DNA of 64,000 bases from Hypomesus transpacificus (GCF_021917145.1 NC_061068.1:8128404-8192403), one strand, 5' to 3'. Shown: positions 37,437 through 57,118, numbered from the stretch's first letter. Translations and numbers: made by a program. Notes: generated by a model not told the origin, from the sequence alone.

Positions 37437-39572
37437 ATGTCCGGAACGCCTTACATTGGGAGTAAGATAAGTCTAATATCTAAAGCCCAAATTCGATACG
37501 ACGGCATCCTATTCTCTATCGATACAGTTAACTCGACGTTGGCTTTAGCAAAAGGTGAGGTTGACCGCAGTCCAGCCGCGTCGTTTGCTACCTTATCAGA
37601 TTTAGCTACCGTTGCGCAAAATATTTAAACGCAAGCATGGTTGGGACTTCTTGAATGGACTATTGCCGGTACTGTAGGCTACAGTCCAATCCCAAGTTAA
37701 TGGTCCTTCCTTTTCTTTCAACAGTTAAGTCGTATGGAACAGAGCACCGACCATCAAACAGACCTGTACTTCCAAAACATTACACTTTTGAATACATAAT
37801 TTTTAGAGGACTTGACATCAAGGATATTACTGTCTGTGAACCACCAAAATCCCTCCATTGTTTGCCTTATGATCCTGCCTTTTTGCAGGTAGGGTATGAG
37901 AACTTCACAAGCCTGCAATTCTCATATGTTGGGCCTAATCATATTTAAAGTTGTTCTAAGTTTTCTACGTTTTGTGATGTCTTTCTTTTTGCAGTCATCA
38001 ATTGGCAGCTCATCTGCAACCTACCTGCCCCAAACACATTACAATGCACACAGCGGTGTGATACCCAACTACAATCAACTGGATGTAAGCTCTCTATTCA
38101 ACCAGCAACATGCTACAGCCTTGGCTCTCGGTGAGTTAGTTTTGAACCTGCTTGTTGTTTATAAAGCAGCAGTGGACAATGGTGTACCGTTTTTCTTCAT
38201 GGGCACAAGCGTACCTAACCTTTAGTCTTAGTGTGAAGAGGGCATTTACATTTAGTAATTTAGCAGCATTTACACAAATGCGTGCATCAAGTACCACTTC
38301 ACCATTGGTAAAGCCTGATGGAAACATCATCTCCATCGTCTGTTCAACATGTCACCCATCATCTGTTCAACATGTCATACAGCGCAATATGCCTCCAAAT
38401 AATAATGCCACCATAGCATGATTATCTGCTGGATCTTCTTCTAGGGTTGCAGGGTCTTTCACTCAGCGGTGGGGCAATGGTAGAGCATGCTGTCCAGACT
38501 GTACCAGTGGTCGAGGCTGCCCAGGAGAGGGGCCAGCCAGCCTCCAAGCAGCAGAGCAGAGAGTCCTCTCGCTCCCAGTCTCAGAGGAAGCCTGGCACTC
38601 GCAGCAAGAAAGAACCAGGTCCTTAAGACCACTACAGAGGACGTTCGATTCAGCAGACTCAGCTTCCCACCATTAATTGTCTGACATTTTCCAACCTGTA
38701 TTTAGGACCGACTGCATCCCAGAGGGGCAACAGTGAGAATCGCACACCAAACCGACGTCAAGGTTTACTAGATCTAATCACTTGACAAGTTGTACAGTAA
38801 CTCAAATGTCAGTTGTGGCACTTAAACTCAAATTTAAGGATTAAACATTATCCTTATTCTTACAGGCAATCGCAGAAACTACGGAAGAGGTCAACAACTT
38901 GTTGATCACTCAAATACTACTACATTACATTTTGAGTCTGACTTTGATTTTGACGCTGCTAATGCCCAGTTCTGTAAAGATGACCTTCCACAGAAGCTTG
39001 AGGATCAAGTAATCATTAAAGGTGTCTGCTTCGGATGTAATTGTGCTCCATAAGTACTGATTTACAGAGATCGGGAATCTATATCTGATCTTACATGTGG
39101 GAGGGAGAAAAGGTGTTTCAGAAATATATCATTTTCTAATCTCTTCTTCCTGCATCAGAGGCAAAGGTGGACTTTGGAGTGGAGACTCCTACTAGTGGTG
39201 GCACGGCGGAGGAGGATTCAGTTGAAGAGAAGTTACACTACAACAGAAACAAGTGCTTCTTTGATGGTGTCTCAGCTGATCTCAAGCCAAGGTGATTTGA
39301 TGTTTGTTCCTTTTGTAGACCTCGAAAGGTAAAATTAAATGACTGTAGTCAGAACTACTGCTCATTATTGTTTCCTTATCTGTTCCAGACGGACAACCTG
39401 GGCAGAGGAGAAGAAGTTGAACATGGAGACATTTGGGGTGCCTGGACGTCTCCTGAGGGACAGGGGGTTCCGCCGGGGCAGTCGTGGCCGGAAAGGGCCG
39501 AGCAGGGCCCTCCAGCAGCCCAGACCCAAAGTGGGTCGTGGTAGTGTGAAGTCGAAAGGGTTAACACTTTGA
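37437..39572 (+). CDS. lsm14b: LSM14B / RAP55 family mRNP protein, complete, 8 exons
   Basis: Cytoplasmic mRNA-binding repressor of P-bodies and stored mRNPs that binds DDX6 and 4E-T. Exons: 37437-37554, 37725-37888, 37995-38130, 38445-38618, 38706-38762, 38866-39021, 39159-39291, 39389-39572; 1122 nt, 373 residues. The N-terminal Sm-like domain reads [20 protein letters not shown] and later YEYII-type [20 protein letters not shown]. The FDF core is [14 protein letters not shown], the FFD box [14 protein letters not shown], and the TFG box [17 protein letters not shown], followed by a short RGxR tail ([11 protein letters not shown]). The start has no alternative upstream in-frame ATG in the exon. 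LSM14B over LSM14A is chosen partly from synteny with TAF4. The donor after 38618 (GTCCTT) is weak but frame demands it. Confidence 0.9.
38246..38272. repeat. SINE tail remnant in lsm14b intron
   Basis: ACATTTAGTAATTTAGCAG matches the end of the SINE tail seen at 23676 and nothing more of the element is visible. Confidence 0.4.
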
Positions 39573-40037
39573 ATGTTCTCAGGTGTTCTGTTCTCGAGTA
39601 AAATTTAGTTGGTCAATGCCAAACCTCTCAGTTCAAAGACCAAAATATTTTCAACGAAAAATGGCAAAGTATTTGCTAGACAGACATGGCAACACATCAA
39701 CTGATTTATCTTCAAAATATGTACTGGAATACATCTTGAGTTTATTAGTGTTTTGAAACATCCTATTTGGTTTAAGCATTAGTATTTAGAGGCATCCAAA
39801 TTAATATCGGCCCACAGGTTATAGAATAAATCTAAAGTACAGTTGAATGATGTATTTGATTTTTGTAAACACAATTACAAAGGTTTTCAGGCCCTGTTAT
39901 GGCATATATTAAATACATCAATATGTGCTAAAACGTTTTTTTTCTCTTTTGTATTATTGTTAATGAAAATAATTGAATCCATGGGAAAGTGTAATTGTGA
40001 CTTATCGTTTATGAATAAACAGTAAAAAAATATTGTT
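39573..40037 (+). other. lsm14b: lsm14b 3' untranslated region
   Basis: AT-rich, with AATAAA at 39825-39830 and again at 40014-40019. Either could end the transcript; the second gives a 3'UTR of about 460 nt. Confidence 0.65.
40014..40019 (+). terminator. lsm14b: lsm14b distal poly(A) signal
   Basis: AATAAA followed 5 nt later by an A-rich and then a GT-rich stretch (TATTGTTTGT), the usual arrangement around a cleavage site. Confidence 0.6.
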
Positions 40038-40072
40038 TGTAAGGATGTTACTTCACATGGGCACATCATTAT

Positions 40073-40078
40073 TTTATT
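40073..40078 (-). terminator. cdh26: cdh26-like poly(A) signal
   Basis: AATAAA on the minus strand about 70 nt after the cadherin stop codon. It gives a very short 3'UTR. Confidence 0.55.
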
Positions 40079-40148
40079 AATTTAAAGATTAAAAGTTAAT
40101 TATACTATCATTATTCACTATACATGACGACCCTATGGTCCTCTTGAA

Positions 40149-43100
40149 TCAATGCTTGGCAGAATCAGGGATGCAGAGAGAAGCCAGCTGATTGAACTTT
40201 GGGCTGAGATCCTGCAGATCTCCAATGTCCAAGGTGTCATCAGGGATGGAGATGACGTCCAGTTGGAACTGGGTTTCCAAGTCCCCCTCAAGGGCATAGG
40301 GGTGTGGGTCGTAGTCCCCCAGCTCTTCCCCTGGAGCCTGGATGGAGTACAACCTCTACAGTTTGGGAAGAGAGAAGTGGACAGTGTCCCATATGAGTTA
40401 CCATTCTTGTCAATAATATATAATAACAAATATTTAATAATACTGTAAGGCAATGTGGTGTTGGCCTTTCACTGAAAAGGAACTGAATACAAACCTGGTG
40501 AAGCAGGGACAGAAAGGCTTCATCTGTTTCAGAGCCACAGTTCATTTTATTGTTGCTATACTTCTTTATCTGAACGAATCCCTGTTGAGCAGAGAAGATG
40601 AATCAAGTTCATGGCGTCACCAAAACAGGAGACATTGGCGTAGGATATACTAAACAAAATCTCCACAGTAAGTCACATTACCTGATGGTGGTAGCTGTTT
40701 GTAATTGCACACGGTGATATCTTGTGTGTTTTGAAAATGAGTCAGAGGAGGGCAGAGATGTAAGATTGCATTGAATAACAGATTCCTGTTAGCTACTGTC
40801 TGCACACATTGTTGTCTGTGTGTACAACTCTCTTTACATACCTTGTACAGCGAGTTGTCATTGAACAGTTGAAGATGCTCCTGTCCATAACCTCTGGCAC
40901 CATGAAAACTGAAGTTTTGATCTAAAACCTGTGTGTGATAAAACAATTGTTCAAATACCAGTATGTGTCACCCACCACATGTAAGGGATACCACCCATAC
41001 TTGCCGTTTTAGTGAACTGGCTTTGTTCCATTCCCCTGGGATGTGGATGCCATTGTGACCATATTGTTTTCTGTTGATCTGTCGGCAGCACTAGTGGCAC
41101 AACAGGAACCTTGACATAAAAACACAATAATGTAATCAATACAATTCGTGAAAAAATCACATCTTTCTTGTTCTATCTCTTCATTGACCATGAGCAATTG
41201 TACCAACCATGCAGTCAGTTCCTGGTGCTTCTGTGTTAGTGTGGAGCAGGCTGTCTGCTGAGCTGTCTATATGAATGATGGACTGCTCCTTTCCACAAAA
41301 GATGACGACAGACAACGACAGGAAAACTAACAAGAAAACATATACAAACGAGTAGTCACATGATCATCCTCAACCTGTTAGTGCTTATGAAACCAGTTAT
41401 CTGTTGTCTTATAAGCCATGATCTACTGCTCTCTGATACTTCAGTTAACCCTCAAATAGACACTAGATACTCAATGAATCTGAACAGTCTCTTACATAGC
41501 AACACAATCAAGGAGGTGAACACGATTCCGATGGCTCCGTATCCCATTTGTGTGACAGTGACTCTGCCTGTCTGGCAGCTGGGTGTGACAGAGCAGTCAC
41601 ACACAGTTACAGAGAGGTTATACATCGCAAATTGGCCTTGCAAGTCCGAGATCTTCATCTCAACAGTGTGGGACCCAGCATACACACTAGTCTCTTTCAC
41701 CAGATTGACTGAATGACCTGGTGAATTGAATGAAACAGAAACATAGAGATTGAGTTGCTACAGGCAGTAGAAACGGTTCACACGATAAATACATTTTAAA
41801 TTGAACAAGGGTTTTTACCATTTGAAGGATCCAGACTCCATTTCCCATCAGTGTCTCCCAGGAGTTGAAACAGGAAAGGCCCTCCGTATGGATCCAGGTC
41901 CAGGTCAAAGGCTGTGATGTTGGCTGTGGTTGGGCCATCAGACACACACATGTCCAGATAGCTCACAGTCAACTGTGGCACGTTGTCATTCTGATCCCTT
42001 ACATGGATCCTCAGGGTCCCTGTGCCTGTCAAGGGCGGCTCACCTGTATAAGCGAGGGACGGCAGGAGTCACATTGAATTTGGTGCTTGAATAGAAAGAA
42101 TATCTGTTCTCAGATAAGCACTTGTTCTTGGCTTTGTGTACCATCACTTTATGGAAACTGAAACGGAAATAAGGGTCACTTATCATCACCCCCCTACCGT
42201 TGTCAACAGCGTAGAGTATGACCGTGTAGACGTCTTTGTCCATGAAGGGAGATTCTCTGTCCAGTAATTTGGCTGTGGTGATGTGGCCAGTATGGAGGTC
42301 TACAGTCACCCAGTCGTCTGGATCGTATCCCTTCACATACCTGATCCACACATTGAGGAGTGAGGAGGAGCATGCCATGTTCTTGACACACAATGATACA
42401 GTCACATGACGACAGTCTAATGAGTTTCTGTTCAAACATGAATTCTATCAATTTGATTGATGTCGCGCCATCGTAGAGTGGCCAAATCTCACAGGCTATC
42501 CCTCAAACTCAACCACTAACAAGCGCTGGAGAGAAATCTTACACAAACTCCTTTGCGTGACTGGAGTCCAGGTCAACAGCAGTCATGGCCTCCACAGGGG
42601 ATCCCACCTCTGCGTTCTCCATCATGGAGGTGTCTTTCACTGGCATGGTAAAGATGGGTGGGTCGTTGGCATCCTCTATGTGGATGATGAAGCGCTCAGA
42701 GCTACGCTGAGGCAGTGCTGCGGTTGTGTCAACGGTCCACAGGCCAGAGACGGCCCTGTTCTTCACTTCGCAGGAAAAGAATGGCTCCTCGTTCTCCACG
42801 GACACAGACAGTTCTCTTTCTGCACCATCCTCAAAGTCCAAGGGCTGCACTCACACAGTACAATAAATAGAGGTTATGATAAACAGGTGAGGCTCATCAC
42901 TGATCACTGTGCTGTTGTTTTTGATGTTGCTTTTTAATAACGTCTTTAAAACCTCTTTAAATGTCGATGATACGACAAATGTACGTCACATAAAGTCAGT
43001 GCAATTGAAGGTGTTGTCATGAAGAGGACAAAACCGGCAAGAGGAAAAGTAGCCTGACACATACTTTTACTACTGTCAGAATTCCATTGTTGGTTTCAGG

Positions 43101-45647
43101 GTCCGTCTCAATCTTAAAGTGGCCTCCCTCATTTCCCTCAATGGTGAACTTGGCTCTCCATGCTGGGGTACCCTTGGTGTCCATGTCAGTTACATGCAGT
43201 CGGAGGGGTGACATTCCAGAACTTCCTTCCAGCACCTTGCTGCTTCCCTGAAAGAAAGAAATGATGTAAGAGGGAGCAATCATGGAGGAGAAAGAGTAGA
43301 TGAGAGAGATCTTGAGAGTTCATGGAGGAAAGAGAGATCATGGAGATGTGTGATGTTGCTGAGTCAGATATGGACCTACTGTGTAGCCAGTGATAGTTGG
43401 CAGGTGGTTGTTCTCATCCTGAACATTGATGATGACAGTTGTCGAACTTGAAAGACTGACCACCTCACCGTGGTCCTGTGCCTTCACCACCAGCGTGTAA
43501 TTCTCAGCTCCCTGGGGACAAACACTAACACATTAGACTAACATACCTTTCTCATGGTGCTTCACTGTGTCAGGTAGCAACAGAAGATTTATGTCAAAGT
43601 AGCAGAGAATGCTCTCTCATAAATACTTTACAAAGCTGCAGAGTTATAGTCAGACATGATGACCCATGTTTGAAACATCAGAGATGCTTGCAATCACATT
43701 TAAATTGAAGTAAACATCTAATCTTACTTGTATGTCCTCCATAGTTTACTTGTGGGTTAATAACTTGCCTCATATTCCAAGCAGCCTGTGAAGGAGATTG
43801 AGCCATGATTGTTGATGAAAAACTCAGCATTTGCCGGTTGTGGGGACACAGACACCATTTTGTAGTCAAATGTTGAGTTTGGTGAACCTCGCTGGTCTTT
43901 ATCATGGGCCAAGACAGAGAGTAGATAGGAACCTATGTGACATTGAAAGAAACTCCATGTCACCTTCCTTATGACGTCACAGTATTATTAAACATAGGTT
44001 GGCACATGTTTACATTCTTTACCTTGTCGGGTTGACTCTCCCACGTCAATTTTATACACGTCTCTCTGAAAGAGTGGTGGATTGTCGTTGATGTCCAATA
44101 TGCCAATCTCAACACCTAGTTTTGTATCAATTGCTTGATCTGTCTTCCTTGACTCAAATGTAAGCTGTAGACAGAACATGTGCCACATGAAACCATGAAT
44201 AGAATGATTGGAAGGTGAATGTACAACGAGCAGTGAGAAATGTGCAAATGTTTGTAACAGTTGACATTGTGAGATCCAGTGAGAGATCTGTCAGGCTGTG
44301 TATGTGCTCACTCTCAGATTTTGGTGTTCCTCGTAGTCGACTGCCTTGTGGACCAGCACCGTTCCACTTGCTTTATCGATGGAGAGGAGTCCCTTGGGCT
44401 CTTTATCCACCCCTTCCCCCATGAGCTCAAACTGCACACGGTACGTTCGTTCAATCTGGATCTAAGACCGTTGTTATTCCATGAAAGTTTAGTAAAATCA
44501 GCGTGTGGAGGAAAGAGAAATGCATCGTATTTCAATAGATTTGATCAAAGGTATTCCACCATTATATATGTTTTAAAAAATGTGCTGAGGGAAAGATCTT
44601 TAATTTGTTCCACCTGATGAAACAAGCTTCGGAGCAGGTGACTGTTGTTGTACTTACTTGGCCTAGCTCATAAGGAAAGGGTCCAGGGTGGCCCTCTTCA
44701 ATTTCAAACGAGTTGATGATCCATGCCCTCTTCTGGCGTCTCAGGGATGCCGTGCCGCTGACACAGGCCAGCCTACACACCTGGGGACCCCACTGACTGA
44801 TTATTCAACTGGAAGTAAACTCCGTCAGTAAGGAGACCCTACAGACCTGCTGTTTAAATGCTGCTTGAGCAGGTGGTGGATTACATCATTATTCTCAACC
44901 TGTTTTTATTTCTGGTTTCTAACTCCAATTTAATTACGTGAAAATGTGTTATCTGATTGAGTTGATAACTTGACAACCACTTGACAAAGTTGGACTCATT
45001 TGTTCAAAGTGGTGGTGTGGTGTTGCATGCATATCCTGACATGGATGTTATAGTTCCTGTTTGACGACACAACAAATATTCTACTCCCCGGACACTATGA
45101 AACAGCTTCGTATGACACCCAGAGATGTTTCACCCAGCCAAGCCCTCTAAATTGGAAAAGATGAAGTTACTGTGAACCTGATGGTTAGCGAAGCACACCT
45201 ACCCATATTGGAGCAGCTCAGTGTATTGAAGCGGTAAGATAACACGATATGAAACATAGTGTTTACATTGATGTTACAAGCTCAATAATCTGTCATATTA
45301 TAATATACTATTCATGCATTTGCATGTACTGTATGCCTGTGTTATTTAAATTCTACACCTGGATCAAATGTCTACAGTCCAATTTACAATGTTAAAACAG
45401 TAAATACAGATTGTGTACCTCTTTGACATTTTGCCACAAAAATAGTATTTTTAAGTATTAAAAGTAAGAAGCAGTAGATTCTCATGTTACAAGAACATTT
45501 ACATATACTGTATCCGGGAGAGTTGCACACATTCTATGTATACACTCCATAAATAATTTTGACACCAATTGTTGATTGCTAGTCATGTTAAATTAAATAT
45601 CATGTACTAACCAGGAGGCAGAGAGAGATGAACAGGCCAGCTCTCAT
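40149..45647 (-). CDS. cdh26: Cadherin-26-like adhesion protein, complete, 16 exons
   Basis: Single-pass cadherin. Exons 5' to 3': 45647-45612, 44780-44658, 44461-44312, 44164-44023, 43932-43769, 43511-43380, 43247-43065, 42844-42543, 42340-42198, 42043-41819, 41717-41496, 41326-41208, 41109-41005, 40928-40842, 40581-40495, 40355-40149; 2427 nt, 808 residues. A signal peptide (MRAGLFISLCLL onward) leads into a furin-type site RRQKR (about 26-30) and then AWIINSFEIEEGHPGPFP, the CDH26-like start with tryptophan at mature position 2. EC repeats show DINDNPP, DENNH, DANDPP and DQNDNVP. A membrane helix spans about 597-622 (GIVFTSLIVLL joined to FFLSLSVVIF). The tail has GDYDPHPYALEGD and LSPKFNQLASLC. 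Strongest matches to CDH26 are AWRAKFTIEGNEGGHFKIET and the GCLEYE-type repeat end. Two introns use GC donors. Confidence 0.87.
41003..41004 (-). other. cdh26: GC 5' splice site, cdh26-like exon 13
   Basis: Exon end ACG, intron start GCAAGT. A GT four bases further in would join in phase 1 and run into a stop in the next exon, while GC gives the open phase-0 frame into VLDQNFSFHGARGYGQE. Confidence 0.8.
43767..43768 (-). other. cdh26: GC 5' splice site, cdh26-like exon 5
   Basis: The exon ends in GAATATGAG (EYE) and the intron begins GCAAGT. Phase 0 matches the next exon, which starts GAENYTLVVKAQDHGE, as in the family. Confidence 0.85.
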
Positions 45648-46079
45648 GGTCGAGTGATGATGACAGAGATGATCTTTGCTCCAGGACCTGCCAGTGGAGA
45701 AGTATCTTTCACAATGAACCTAGACATAGGAGACCCGGCCTTTTGTGTTCCTCACTGTGTCCTATATGCAAATGTACATCTGTGGGAGGGGGGTGGGGTC
45801 AGGGGGATTATGAGTCTGTGTGCGCCTGTGTGTGTGCGTGTGTGTCCCCGTGTGGATGTGTGGTGAAGGCAGTTGAACAACATTCTTCCTCAGGATGTCA
45901 CTATCTCCCGTCGTGTTGTAAATAACTATTCAACAGAAGTAGTGAGAAAAAGACGTGAGGTCCTTGCTGCTTGAGGTACAAGCCTATGCTTCAGGCTAAC
46001 CAAAAGGCACAATGACCTTAGTTGTTTGTCCAGGCCGAGGTGATGTGAGCCATAAGCAGTCACCGTCAGACAGAAAATA
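45648..46079. promoter_or_regulatory. cdh26-like upstream region
   Basis: About 430 bp separate the cadherin start from the dbndd2-like 3' end, both on the minus strand. A perfect octamer ATGCAAAT (45766-45773, + strand) lies about 120 bp upstream of the cadherin start codon. There is no clear TATA box. The promoter role is inferred from position. Confidence 0.45.
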
Positions 46080-46465
46080 ATGCAATGCAGTTTCTGTTTA
46101 TTGCTGAAACAAATAAATTATGCAGTAAAAATATATCATGTGAAACATGAGAATCTTCAGAGGAGGAAAAAAGGCTACTTCTACAGTGCTTCAAACTCAA
46201 ATTCAGTATCAGTAAGTCTTTAACAACAGTTTGATTGTTTAGATGCAATACAAATCATGCTTAAGTCATTAGCAGTTTTTCTTTATTATTTACAAAGCCA
46301 TGGAAGCCATGTAGGACAGACAATATATCATATAAAACAAAGAGAAAAGAAGAGGGAAAATGAAGGGCAGTAAGGAGAGTATATGGAAGAAGTTGATGTT
46401 TTTAGTGTTCAGATGCACCAGTCCATCAGTCCATTCTTGTTCTCAAGGTTGTGTGAAAAGGATGT
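46080..46465 (-). other. dbndd2: dbndd2-like 3' untranslated region
   Basis: AT-rich sequence after the stop with a minus-strand AATAAA at 46102-46097, giving a 3'UTR of about 380 nt. Confidence 0.55.
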
Positions 46466-54122
<7,657 letters not shown>

Positions 54123-54434
54123 GGTCCTGTAGAGCCCAGGTGGAGCTCTCAGATCAGAGGTTAGGAGAAGGGAAACTTCACACAAACAGGTCCAGAGAGA
54201 GATGATCAGTGATGCTTAGTCCTCCAGAAGTTCAGTAGAGACACTAGGCACATTGACAGCTCATTTTGCCCTTCTTTCCTGTCCTGGGATAAACACTTAC
54301 TCAAAGTGTTGTAAAGAAAATCAGCTGTCACACAGTCTGTCTGCTGCCCCAGTGTTCTCCCTCTTCCCACTACCGTAAACTAAACCATTTGGATGGGGGC
54401 TGTAAGTAAGGGCTTGGAGGAGTGTACCAACTTG

Positions 54435-54444
54435 CTATTTATAG
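54435..54444 (-). promoter_or_regulatory. TATA / MEF2-like site upstream of dbndd2-like exon 1
   Basis: On the minus strand CTATAAATAG, which fits both a TATA box and the MEF2 consensus YTAWWWWTAR. It is 313 bp upstream of the exon 1 start codon, so a transcript starting about 30 bp below it would have a 5'UTR of about 280 nt. Function is inferred. Confidence 0.4.
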
Positions 54445-55031
54445 GGGTGGAGCACAACATGAGTTTGGGAGGGTTTCATCAGGGAGAGGGAAGGGAGGTT
54501 TTATGTAACATCGTGGAAGATACCATGACAAGTCAGAACATTTTTTATTCTCCTCTCCTATTCTTCTTTGTGAGTCCCAGCTCAGTCTTAATCTTAGGGT
54601 CAAGTGATGTCCCAAAAAATTCAATGTGACAGGTTACACGGTTGCCTGTAAGGAACAGCCTTGCAATTTTAAGGAGGGATTGTCTGAAACAGAACATACT
54701 ATTCTTCAGATAAAAGGTTTATTTTGGTTACTTGAGTTAATTTATAATTTAGTTAAAAGCATTTCTTACTTCATTCTGTTGAGATGTCTGTATAGTGTGT
54801 TTGGCTAGATTGTTTGAGTTTTACATTAGTTCACAATTCAATGTATAAAACACACTCTGTTTTCTGTATGTTATATCATAAGGATTTTTTTTCTCCAGGA
54901 GATACAATTCCTCAGATCATTCAGTTGGAATGAAAGACAATTCTCATGGTCAGGCTGAACCATACCCATGTTCTGAACGCCATCTAGTGGTGAACCATGA
55001 CAGCAGAGGTGTTCAGATTACAGAAGGGGTC

Positions 55032-55110
55032 TCCAACCCTGTTCCTGGAGAGCTATCTTTCTGTAGGTTTTTGATTCAACACATCAACAAGAGAATTAGA
55101 CAAATCAGGT
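55032..55110. repeat. Dispersed repeat, copy 2
   Basis: Shares the first 23 nt and the closing ATCAGGTG with the copy at 23519, with diverged sequence between. Confidence 0.6.
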
Positions 55111-55226
55111 GGGAAAAATGTGTATTATAGTACAGTGTGACATACAATATACAGCATAAACAATATATATTTCTCCATGAGATCATATGAGAGAAAACAT
55201 GTCATTAGAAATACTTGATGATTAAC

Positions 55227-55805
55227 TTAAAGGTGCTGTAAAGCAAATTCCATGATTTGCTTCTCAGTACATTAGATACGTATGAAATGAGTTGCTGAAA
55301 GCATGTGCAAAGCTCTAAAACTTTGTTGCACTGAATTGTGGAGTTAGACCATTGAACAGTTTCTCACCAGTTTTCAGCTCAGGTTTAGTTTAGGCGGGGC
55401 AAAACCCAACCTATCTACATCACAGCTACCTATCTACGTCAGATCACAGAGGGTTATATAACCTGAATTCTGTTACTCAGCTGGTACGATGCAAAGACAA
55501 TGTAATTAACACATAAAACACTCATAAAAACCTACTGCAGGTAGGTTCGTTCTGATATCTGCAATCGATTCAGCTAGTCGTTGCTGTTGTTGCTAAATTC
55601 AATAAATTCAAGGAGGCGGAGCTTCGGCTACTTCAGACGACACGCGCCCCCCAGTTTCAAGCACAGAAGACTGCAGATTTTCTCACAATTTCAAAGCCTA
55701 ATTGAACATACTTGTCTGTGTTTTTGGATGGGTAGTTACCAACACATTCTTATGTGGTGTGAGGAACTTAAAACTCATTTCAATTCTGCTTTACAGCCAC
55801 TTTAA
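55227..55805. mobile_element. TTAA-flanked MITE, 579 bp
   Basis: The left end TTAAAGGTGCTGTAAAGC and the right end GCTTTACAGCCACTTTAA are inverted copies with 16 of 18 positions matching, and each edge carries TTAA, the expected target site of Kolobok or piggyBac-type transposases. There is no transposase frame, so this is a non-autonomous copy. It is distinct in sequence from the MITE at 31622. Confidence 0.85.
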
Positions 55806-56867
55806 TGATGATGAACGAGAGAGAGTATGTTTCTTCCCTGTTGGTGTGAACACTATGTACAGATGGCGGCACCGGTGCCAGGGTGCAAATGCAAGAAGCT
55901 GACGTCAAGAAAGGATGTCTGTTTGGAGGTGGGAGGGAGAAGGCGATGTGGTCGTCTGTATCGATACCGTTCCTCCTAAATGTCAGCCAAGTGTCGCTCG
56001 TGGTAGTAACTACAAAGCCGTCGCCTCTTGACATGCCGTGTACTGCATGAGAAAGTGTGTGTGGGCAGAGGAAGCGTGATGTGACTCAAAAGGAGAAGTA
56101 CTCTTCACCTCTTTGATGTGTGTGTGGGCATGTCTTCCTCATGGCCGGGGCTTCACCCTGGGAGTCTGCAGCGTTGATGAGTGTGAACAAGAAAGATCTC
56201 CCTGATGAATCAAAGGCTGTGACCCCTCTGCTTTTGTTAAAGGAGGTTGTATAATGAGAAACTGCATACACAGACAGAAGAGAGGAGAAAGAAGGGACAT
56301 CTTTTATTTGCCTGGTAGTAATTGAAAAAGCCTTTGAGTAAACAATTATGGTTGAGTCTCGTTCTTAGAATTGACCTTTTGACTATTACTAAATCCAAGG
56401 GAAAAATTTGCAATGAATGTCATCCTCTTCTCGTTTTGCAGTCCAAGACATAAAAGATGTGTTTCTCTCTCTAAAATGTGATGGATGTGAAAACTAGGCA
56501 ACACCAAAAAAGGCTATGAGAACCAACAACTGAAACACTTTTCAATAACTGACAGCCTGGCTATTTTCAGAGTCCGATTTCAGTTTCTGCATTTACATAC
56601 CCCCCCTATATTCCCTAGAAGGTTCTGTTTTCCAGCCGGTGGAGAAGCCCTGAAAGCTAAAGGTGTGTGCTGTATGTGCCCAGCAGAGTGGAAGCTCCAG
56701 TTTCCCGCCCTCACCACAGCTGGGAAGAGTGCCAAAGCCATCAGGCAGCCAGACGCCCACTATCAGCTGAGGAGTAGCACAGCAGTCTCATGTCTAATTA
56801 TACAGCCAGGGAGAGAACTGGAAGGGGAAAGCAGGAGGGAGGGAGGGGGGGAGGAAGGAAAAGAGGA

Positions 56868-56973
<106 letters not shown>

Positions 56974-57118
56974 AAAAGAGAGAGCATTAAATCAGCTTGC
57001 TTGAGAGGGCTGGGGATACAGTAGAGTGGGGGTGTAAAAGAGTGGGAGGGAGAAGAGAGAATGTGTCTGATAGACATAGTCTGGTGATGTTGTCTGGATG
57101 TTTCCATTCAGTTTGCAG

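Noticed and set aside
55581-55902. Short frames overlapping the 579-bp element
   Set aside because: They lie in or run off the MITE and do not resemble a transposase.
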